DNA of 64,000 nucleotides, taken from contig OZ251251.1 in the NCBI GenBank assembly GCA_965240325.2, positions 496,001 to 560,000 on the forward strand, in the 5' to 3' direction. The notes beneath the pieces were generated by a model. That model saw only the letters and a program-made list of their open reading frames with translations, did not search any database and was not told the DNA's origin. Source of the stretch: Rebecca billardiae RCC1528 (lineage: Eukaryota > Haptophyta). The stretch's first letter is position 1. Every line of letters starts with the position of its first letter. Of the stretch, positions 58,073 to 64,000 are shown piece by piece. The position numbers and the translations under genes are program-made.

Positions 58073-59560
58073 ATGGCGGCGGAAGACGCGCGCTCGCTGA
58101 ACGACCTGCCACCCGAGGTCATCGGTCGCGTGCTCGGCTTCCTGGAGCACTGGCGGGATCTTGGAGCCGCCAACGCCGCCTCGCGCCTCTTTCGCGGTGC
58201 GCCGGGCGGCCACTCGCCCGTCGAGCACGCGCTGCGCGAGCGCGCGCGCTCGCGTGGCCACGCGCGTGCGTTGCCAGGCGAGGTCCCGGCTGTTGGCGAT
58301 CACACGTGGACGGCGGAGCTGCTCGCCCGTGAGTGCGTGCGCGAGCTCGCCTGTGCGCACGCGCTGCCCGTCGCTGCGTGCAGCTTCAAGCTCGCGAGCG
58401 CGTTTGTCGACGCGGACGGCGCGCTGCTGACGTGTGGCGAGCAGGAGACGTCGGCAGCGACCGAGTGCCCCGCGTCGATCGGCCAGCCGGACGCGCACGG
58501 CGCGAGCGTGCGCGTGCCGACGCGTGTGAGCTCGCTCCAGGCGGTGCGCATGTGCGCGGTCGCCGCGGGCCACGACCACCTGCTCGCGCTGAGCGCCGCC
58601 GGCACCGTGCACGCATGCGGCGCCAACCGCCACGGCCAACTGGGGCTGGGCGACAGCGAGCCGCGCCGCTCGTTCGCGCCACTGCGCTCGATCGCCGGCG
58701 AGCTGCTCGTGGCCGTGGCCGCGGGGTCCCGCCATAGCCTCGCGCTCACCGCGGCGGGCGGCGCGTACAGCTGGGGCTACAACGACTGCGGCCTGCTCGG
58801 CCACGGCGACAAGGAGGAGCGGTGGGAGCCGACGCGCATCGAGGCGCTGGACGGCGTGCGCGTGGGCGGGATCGCGGGGGGATACGCACACACGCTGCTG
58901 CTCGAGGGCAGCGGCGACGTCTACTCGTGCGGCGTGGGCCACTCGGGGCAGCTCGGGCACGGCGAACTGAGGGAGGAGCGCACGCCGCGGCGCATCGAGG
59001 CGCTCGCGGGCGTGCGCGCAGTGCACGTGAGCGCAGGCACGCGGCACAGCCTGGTGGTGGACGCGGAGGGCGGCGTGCACTCGTTCGGCAGCGGCTCGGT
59101 CGGCTGCCTTGGGCACGGGCAGGTAGAGCCGCCGTCCAACCAGCCCGAACCCATGCGCATCGCGGCGCTGGCACGCGTGCGCGCCGTGCGCGCCAGCGCC
59201 GGCGGCGGCACGAGCGCGGTGGTGAGCGCAGACGGCGCCGTGCACACGTTCGGGTACAGCCGGCTCGGCGTGCTCGGCCAGGCCAACTGCGGCAGCATGC
59301 ACTTTGCCCCCGCGCCCGTGCTCGCGCTGGCGGGGCAGCGCGTGCTGGGCTGCTCGCTCGGCGACTACCACGCGCTGTACGTGACGGCGGACGGGTCGGT
59401 GCACGCGAGCGGCAGGCAGTCGGCCGCGCTCGGCCGAGGGCTGAGCGCTGCGGGTGGTCGCTCCGATCGCTGCCTCAAGGAGCCGGCCCGGGTCACTGGG
59501 CTGCTGGTGGCGTGCGTGGCAGGCCTGCCGGCGCGCGGTGCGTCCGGTATAGGCTACTAG
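58073..59560 (+). CDS. F-box plus RCC1-repeat protein
   Basis: 495 residues, single exon, ATG 58073. Residues about 8-45 resemble an F-box (LNDLPPEVIGRVLGFLEHWR, AANAASRLFR). From about 110 there are at least six RCC1 repeats of roughly 50 residues: GHDHLLALSAAGTVHACGAN, HGQLGLGDSEPRRSFAPLRS, GSRHSLALTAAGGAYSWGYN, GYAHTLLLEGSGDVYSCGVG, GTRHSLVVDAEGGVHSFGSG, DYHALYVTADGSVHASGRQS. The fold is a seven-bladed propeller. With an F-box it may act as a substrate receptor for an SCF ubiquitin ligase; GEF activity for Ran is not implied. A decayed paralogue lies at 18,640-19,070. A TATATATATATA run follows the stop. Confidence 0.85.
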   Translation: MAAEDARSLNDLPPEVIGRVLGFLEHWRDLGAANAASRLFRGAPGGHSPVEHALRERARSRGHARALPGEVPAVGDHTWTAELLARECVRELACAHALPVAACSFKLASAFVDADGALLTCGEQETSAATECPASIGQPDAHGASVRVPTRVSSLQAVRMCAVAAGHDHLLALSAAGTVHACGANRHGQLGLGDSEPRRSFAPLRSIAGELLVAVAAGSRHSLALTAAGGAYSWGYNDCGLLGHGDKEERWEPTRIEALDGVRVGGIAGGYAHTLLLEGSGDVYSCGVGHSGQLGHGELREERTPRRIEALAGVRAVHVSAGTRHSLVVDAEGGVHSFGSGSVGCLGHGQVEPPSNQPEPMRIAALARVRAVRASAGGGTSAVVSADGAVHTFGYSRLGVLGQANCGSMHFAPAPVLALAGQRVLGCSLGDYHALYVTADGSVHASGRQSAALGRGLSAAGGRSDRCLKEPARVTGLLVACVAGLPARGASGIGY

Positions 59561-60407
59561 TATATATATATATAGCAGTTCGATCGCCGGCGGCACTTAT
59601 TATTCAGCGCGCGACGATCCGGAGAGCCTTATTGCCCTTATTCATGCTGTGAAGTGTGATGCCACTAGTGTGCCACTCAGACTCAGCGAGCCAGGGCAGA
59701 CCGATATAGGCGATATACGTACGCCGCCGTGCCCGTATACTACGGAGTGATGACGGAGTCTATAATGCCAAGTACACTGCTATACTGCAGAGCGGTAAGG
59801 CTCCGTCACACGCCTAGAGAGTAGCGCTGAGAGGCTGCAGAGGCGAGAGAAATCGAGAGACGGAGAGTAAGCAGTAGTACTGATGTAGCAGACGAGATGA
59901 GAGACGACGAGGCAGAGGCAGAGCTAGAGTACGACTGAATATCGGAGTTTAGAGTTAGTGATAGAGTAGTAGCAGACCGTAGTCGTGAACTGAGCGGCGC
60001 AGCCTCGGCGCCGCGCAGCAGCAGCCTTATACGACTCAAGACGGTCACGGCGGATGCGCTGGCAGCTGCGCGCGGCCGGCGGACGACTCTGCATGCGCGC
60101 GCTGCTGGCTAGTAACTACCAGTGATGATATGCTGCTGTAGTGAAGTAGCAGCAGTGTGAGATACATCGGCCCCGGGACGCGGCGCGGAGCGGAGTGAGG
60201 CGCTCGTCCGCTCTGCGGGCACCGAGTGTCGGCCCGGTCAGCGGAGACGGCCGTCAGAGGCCGGACGATGCTAAGGTCGGAGTAGCTGACGAGCACGCAA
60301 ACCTGCTGAAGCAGTATAGCAGTCCGGCTTGCTATGCCTACGCTACATCACTAGCTGCTATACTGATTAGTCTGCTCGTCTTACGTGTGCCGTACGACGT
60401 CAGCAGC
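59561..60407. other. Intergenic region
   Basis: No gene recognised. A (TA)n run at 59561-59574 follows the RCC1-gene stop. The stretch 59,820-60,000 is unusually rich in GAGAG/AGTAG steps on the plus strand. The region separates two convergent genes. Confidence 0.45.
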
Positions 60408-61550
60408 TTACGGCGACGTTGCCGACGGCACATACACGGGCGCCGGCCCGACGGGCGTCGTCTCGAGCGCCCAGTCTCGAGGATCGTCGACCCTTCCCTG
60501 CAGCGCGAAGAAGCCACGTGGGGGCCGCCCAGGCTCGCCGCTGAACATCGTGGCGTTCGCCTCGGCGATGAGCCGAGCGAGGGCCAGCGGGCTCCAGCCA
60601 AGGCGCGCCGGGGTGCCGACCCGCGCGTGCTCCTCAGGCAGCGGGCTCGGGTGCACGCGCGGGTACCACGGGCCGGCGAGGGGGTCGCCCTCGCGGAGCC
60701 CGTGCGGCGCGAGCGCCGGCGCGTGCGCGAAGGTCCACGGGATCGGCCCCGTGAGCCGGTTGGGCCCAAAGGCGAAGCGCACACCCTCGCTCGCGACATA
60801 TCGAAGCTGCACGCTGCGCCGCCGCCAGCACGCGCGGCCGGCGGTGGTGTGGTTGACGTCCGCGTGGTGCACGAGCACGTCGCCGATGCGCATCCGCGGC
60901 TCGACCAGCTCGCCCGGCCTGCGCACGCCGCCCGCCTGCGAGCCCGCCTCGTAGATCAGACCGTCAGAGTCGCCGTCGATCGGCGCCAGGTACACATTGA
61001 ACACAGCGCTGCGAGCCTCGGGGGGGAAGGGCGCGGCGACGGAGTCGCGGTGCCATGCGGGCTGGCACGTGGGCGAGTCGGCGCCCGCGTGGAAGATCAG
61101 CTCGGCGTTGTACAGCCGCACCTCGGGCGCGCGCAGCAGCTGCGCCGCCCACGCGCCGAACGGGCCATGGACGGCAAAGTCGCGCATCAACGCCGAGCGC
61201 GTGTGAATCATGTGCTCGTAGCGGCGGTAGAAGCGGAGGACGTAGCGGGCGATGAGCGAGGTCATGAGCGTGTTCGGCAGGGCCTCGAGCTCGCGATCCA
61301 GCTCGGCGACCAGCTCCCGCGACAGCCGCGCGGGCAGCACGACCGCGCCATCGCGATCAAACGCCGCGAGCTCGTCGGCGGTGACGGCGCGCGCGCTCAC
61401 GTTGGACCAGTCGACGCTGGGCTGGCAGCCCGGGCAGTTGGCGAGGTCGAAGGTGCACCACCACACCGACCTGCCCACGCCGACGACGGCGAGTGCCGCG
61501 GCCAGCGTGATCACCCCGCCGCAGCCTGCGAGCCTTCGCGCGACTCCCAT
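60408..61550 (-). CDS. PhyH-family Fe(II)/2-oxoglutarate dioxygenase, membrane-anchored
   Basis: 380 residues, single exon, ATG 61550. An N-terminal hydrophobic segment (CGGVITLAAALAVVGVGRSV, about residues 9-28) is a signal anchor, placing the domain in the secretory pathway or a plastid compartment. The catalytic domain opens with VTADELAAFDRDGAVVLPAR, typical of PhyH proteins. The iron-binding triad is His167-x-Asp169 (QPAWHRDS) and a distal His near 234 (VHHADVNHTTAG). The 2-oxoglutarate Arg is probably in SVQLRYV. AVFNVYLAPIDGDSDGLIYE matches the family core. The substrate cannot be told from sequence; the family hydroxylates phytanoyl-CoA, ectoine, halogenated natural products and others. 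It is divergent from the CTR gene, 145 bp between starts. Confidence 0.87.
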   Translation of the reverse strand: MGVARRLAGCGGVITLAAALAVVGVGRSVWWCTFDLANCPGCQPSVDWSNVSARAVTADELAAFDRDGAVVLPARLSRELVAELDRELEALPNTLMTSLIARYVLRFYRRYEHMIHTRSALMRDFAVHGPFGAWAAQLLRAPEVRLYNAELIFHAGADSPTCQPAWHRDSVAAPFPPEARSAVFNVYLAPIDGDSDGLIYEAGSQAGGVRRPGELVEPRMRIGDVLVHHADVNHTTAGRACWRRRSVQLRYVASEGVRFAFGPNRLTGPIPWTFAHAPALAPHGLREGDPLAGPWYPRVHPSPLPEEHARVGTPARLGWSPLALARLIAEANATMFSGEPGRPPRGFFALQGRVDDPRDWALETTPVGPAPVYVPSATSP

Positions 61551-61695
61551 GGGCTCGAATGCTCGATTCTCGGATTCCGTCCTCGCGCCCACTTCCGGTG
61601 CTGCAGTGTGCACCGGTCGCTCGTCTCCCCTGCGTCGCCTCGGCGAAGCCTGCGCCTGGCGAGCGGTGGGGAAGCCGCAGACAGTTGAAGGCAGC
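61551..61695. promoter_or_regulatory. Compact divergent promoter
   Basis: Only 145 bp separate the start codons of the PhyH-type dioxygenase (minus) and the CTR copper transporter (plus), so the two genes probably share control elements. No specific metal-response motif was identified. Confidence 0.55.
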
Positions 61696-62229
61696 ATGGA
61701 AGACGGCGGCGCGCACATGGACGACGGCGACATGGCGATGCCGATGGGAGACGACGGGATGATGATGGACGGCGACGGCGGCGGCAGCATGGGGATGTAC
61801 TTCCACGCGAAGGTGCCCGAGGTGCTGCTCTTCCGGCAGGTCGTTCCCGCCAGCATGGCGCAGTACGTCGGCGTGTGCTTCCTGCTCGTCGCGATCGCGT
61901 TCGGCAACGTCGCGCTCAAGGCGTGGCGCGTGCGGCTGGAGGGCGCGCTGCTGCAGGCGCAGCTCAGCAGCACCACGTCAGCGCTACTTCCCAAAGAGCG
62001 CCCCTCCTTCCCCGCGGCCGACAACGCGCGCCGCGCGGCGCTGTCGCTCGCGGTGATCACCACCGACTACTCGCTCATGCTCGTGGTGATGACGCTCAAC
62101 GTCGGCTACTTCTGCTCGGTGGTCGCCGGGCACGCGCTCGCGACATTCTGCCTGGGCCACATGTTCATCACGCCCGGCATCGGTGCGAGCAACGCGCTCA
62201 TCGAGCACAACCTGCCGTGCTGCGAATGA
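61696..62229 (+). CDS. CTR: CTR-family high-affinity copper transporter
   Basis: 177 residues, single exon, ATG 61696. The N-terminus is Met/Asp-rich with several MxM-type copper-binding motifs (DDGDMAMPMGDDGMMMDGDG). It is followed by MYFHAKVPEVLLF, the usual lead-in to helix 1. Three transmembrane segments follow: about 50-75 (YVGVCFLLVAIAFGNVALKA), about 122-145 with the signature M128-x3-M132 (MLVVM), and about 145-165 rich in Gly/Ala (GHALATFCLGHMF). The C-terminus ends PCCE, matching the Cys-rich tail used for copper handover. CTR trimers import Cu(I) across the plasma membrane or vacuole. The helix-3 Gly spacing differs slightly from the strict GxxxG. Confidence 0.9.
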   Translation: MEDGGAHMDDGDMAMPMGDDGMMMDGDGGGSMGMYFHAKVPEVLLFRQVVPASMAQYVGVCFLLVAIAFGNVALKAWRVRLEGALLQAQLSSTTSALLPKERPSFPAADNARRAALSLAVITTDYSLMLVVMTLNVGYFCSVVAGHALATFCLGHMFITPGIGASNALIEHNLPCCE

Positions 62230-62810
62230 CACGGGCGGGGACAGGCTGGCGCACAACCTGTGCGGGGGACGGGTGTGCGGCCGTGGCTGCTGAGGCGAGG
62301 ACTCGGTGGCGTACTGCGAGTGCAGCGGGTCTTGGATAGGCGGGCGCATGGTGGTGGCACCAGCGGCGCTGCGCAGAGCAACGCATGCAACCAGTGTGCA
62401 GCAGCGGGAAGGCGTGCGCGTCCGCGCGCCCCGTCTCGCCGGTCACCGTGACCAGTGAGTACTCCGCGCCGCCCGCACGGCTGGACTGAAGTCACGACGG
62501 CCTTATTCGACCATACACCAGTGCCGGGTGAACATTGAAGCTGCCTCAGATGCTGCGGCACGCCACGCTACTCAAAAGCAGCGTGCGCAGCACCCGCGTT
62601 GTCAGCAGCACTGCGCAGTGCATTCTGTCACTCATCTACGGTGCGGCTTCACATCGAGAGGAAACATTGCGACAGCACTGGCACGTCATCGTCCCGCCGC
62701 CGAGCGACCCCCCGCACGCCAGGGCACAGTCGTTTTCTACGACTTTTCTTTTCAACGGCCGCCCGGTACAGATCTACGATCGGGACGACGAAGCCGCGCG
62801 GAACCCGCCG
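62230..62810. other. Region upstream of DGAT2
   Basis: No separate gene accepted. The DGAT2 reading frame stays open for some way upstream of ATG 62811 (about 62,750 onward), and a CAG at 62769-62771 could be an acceptor from an unseen first exon. Confidence 0.4.
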
Positions 62811-64000
62811 ATGGCGATGGGTCGGCACACGCCGCGCTGCAACGCGTTCCCGTCGTCCTGGACCCTGCACGTGCGGCCGAACCTGCAGCGGCGCCGATGG
62901 AAGCACGCCGAGGCGCAGCGCGCGGCGGGCCTCGGCAGCGCCATCTCCTTCGGCGCCTCCACCGAGCGCCGCCTCGAGACGCTCGCGGTCTTCACGTTCT
63001 CGCTCTACCTGCTGCTGCCGCTCATCGCGCTGTGCTGGAGCGGCGCGGTGTTCGCGCTGCTCGACGCGCGCGTGCTACCGGTGGTGCTGACGTACCTCGT
63101 CTGGGTCTTCCTCTTTGACACCTCGCCGACCGACGGCTCGCGCCGCGCGGTCCTGCGCGGGCGCGGCGCCGCCGGCAACTGGTGGCGCCGGTACTGTGAC
63201 TACTTCCCAGTCACCCTGGTGAAGACGGCGGCGCTCGATCCGAACGGGCGGTACGTGGTCGGCTTCCACCCGCACGGCGTCATCTCCATCGGCGCGTTCG
63301 CCTGCTTCGCGACCAACGGCGCGCGCACGCTCGACCTCACGCTCGGCGAGGGCACGGCGCGGCTCGACCGGCGCGGCCCGCTCGCCCTCTTCCCCGGCGT
63401 CGAGTTCAAGCTGCTCACGCTCGCGATGAACTTCCTCGTGCCGTTCGCGCGCGAGTACATCCTCTGGCTCGGCTGCCTCAACGCGTCGAAGCGCACCTTC
63501 CGCAGCGCGCTCGCCGCCGGCCCGCCCGGCCGCGCCCTCGTCATCGTGCCCGGCGGCGCGGCCGAGTCGATGGAGGTCGAGCCTGGCGCCATCTCCCTCG
63601 TGCTCAAGAACCGGAAGGGCTTTGTGCGCGAGGCCGTGCTCGCGCGCGCGGCGCTGGTGCCGTGCCTCGCGTTCGGCGAGACCTCCCTGTACAACGTGTA
63701 CCACCCGGCGCCCGGCTCGTGGCTGCACTGGCTGCAGGATGGCGTCTACAAGCGCACGCACGTCGGCATGCCGCTCTTCAGCGGCCGCTCCATCTTCTAC
63801 AAGGACGCCGGGCTGATGCCGTGCCGCCGGCCCATCGTCGTCGTCGTGGGCGCGCCGCTCGCGCCCCCGCCGCCCGCCGGCGACCTGCGCGGCGCCGTCG
63901 ATGCGCTGCACGCCCAGTACGTCGCGGCGCTGCAGGAGCTGTACAACCGGCACAAGGACGCGCCATGGAACGTGCCCTCCCTACAGCGCACAGGCTCCTT
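62811..64000 (+). CDS. DGAT2: Diacylglycerol O-acyltransferase 2 (DGAT2), 3'-truncated by the window
   Basis: Open frame from ATG 62811 to the window end (about 396 codons, no stop reached). The N-terminal part has hydrophobic segments that embed DGAT2 in the ER membrane (LAVFTFSLYLLLPLIALCWS, VLPVVLTYLVWVFLFD). Family motifs appear in order: YFP at 131-133, HPHG at 153-156 in VVGFHPHGVISIGAF, IVPGGAAESMEVEPG from about 245, LKNRKGFVREA, and FGETSLYN. The enzyme makes triacylglycerol from diacylglycerol and acyl-CoA. The last visible residues (LQELYNRHKDAPWNVPSLQR) are near the usual C-terminus, so little is missing. The start is uncertain: an earlier exon is possible. Confidence 0.93.
   Translation, partial: MAMGRHTPRCNAFPSSWTLHVRPNLQRRRWKHAEAQRAAGLGSAISFGASTERRLETLAVFTFSLYLLLPLIALCWSGAVFALLDARVLPVVLTYLVWVFLFDTSPTDGSRRAVLRGRGAAGNWWRRYCDYFPVTLVKTAALDPNGRYVVGFHPHGVISIGAFACFATNGARTLDLTLGEGTARLDRRGPLALFPGVEFKLLTLAMNFLVPFAREYILWLGCLNASKRTFRSALAAGPPGRALVIVPGGAAESMEVEPGAISLVLKNRKGFVREAVLARAALVPCLAFGETSLYNVYHPAPGSWLHWLQDGVYKRTHVGMPLFSGRSIFYKDAGLMPCRRPIVVVVGAPLAPPPPAGDLRGAVDALHAQYVAALQELYNRHKDAPWNVPSLQRTGS

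Noticed and set aside
63075-63953. Minus-strand frame opposite DGAT2
   Set aside because: Antisense shadow; the plus strand has YFP, HPHG and VPGG motifs in order.

Overview
This is a nuclear window from a eukaryote with a very GC-rich genome. Evidence is spliceosomal introns, a eukaryotic tRNA-Asn, AATAAA, and ER, flagellar and kinetochore-type proteins. The organism very probably builds a flagellum (a complete IFT56 gene). It probably has a complex plastid: two proteins begin with a signal peptide followed by a basic, Ala/Ser-rich stretch, as in bipartite plastid targeting. A GC-rich flagellated microalga, perhaps a haptophyte, is my best inference; nothing here proves the lineage. Coding regions are rich in Ala, Gly and Arg, with long poly-Ala, poly-Gly and poly-Asp tracts, so most long open frames on other strands are shadows.

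Layout. 1-7 kb: a small plastid-type secreted protein (minus), a weak multi-exon gene of unknown function (plus), short repeats and tRNA-Asn. 7-16 kb: two large intronless plus-strand genes, a ViaA-RavA (VWA plus MoxR AAA+) fusion and a B-box/coiled-coil/IPT/SPRY protein. 17-31 kb: a small hypothetical gene, an RCC1 pseudogene, an insulin-degrading-enzyme gene (3 exons, minus) and a 13-exon EAG-like voltage-gated channel (minus). The channel's reconstructed selectivity filter reads GYA, not GYG, and its introns are packed with TG/CA and CG dinucleotide tracts. 32-34 kb: composite inverted repeats. 34-40 kb: a coiled-coil protein gene (6 exons) and a SAM/armadillo-like gene. 40-50 kb: a TA-flanked transposon-like element, two minus-strand genes and the 12-exon IFT56 gene. 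53-60 kb: a small membrane protein, a Mutator-like element with 9-bp target-site duplications, a candidate Csm1/Pcs1-like gene, a second TA-flanked element and an F-box/RCC1 gene. 60-64 kb: a PhyH-type dioxygenase divergent from a CTR copper transporter, and a DGAT2 gene cut by the window end.

I reconstructed splice junctions for five genes (31 introns) by reading frame, GT/AG ends and, where possible, family alignment. Thirty of 31 donors begin GTG and 21 begin GTGCG, an unusual donor preference. Exon coordinates are in the evidence fields and are predictions without transcript data. The genes do not form one pathway. Local logic lies in divergent pairs (PhyH/CTR; membrane protein/IFT56; small membrane protein/Csm1-like) and in mobile elements lying just upstream of genes.
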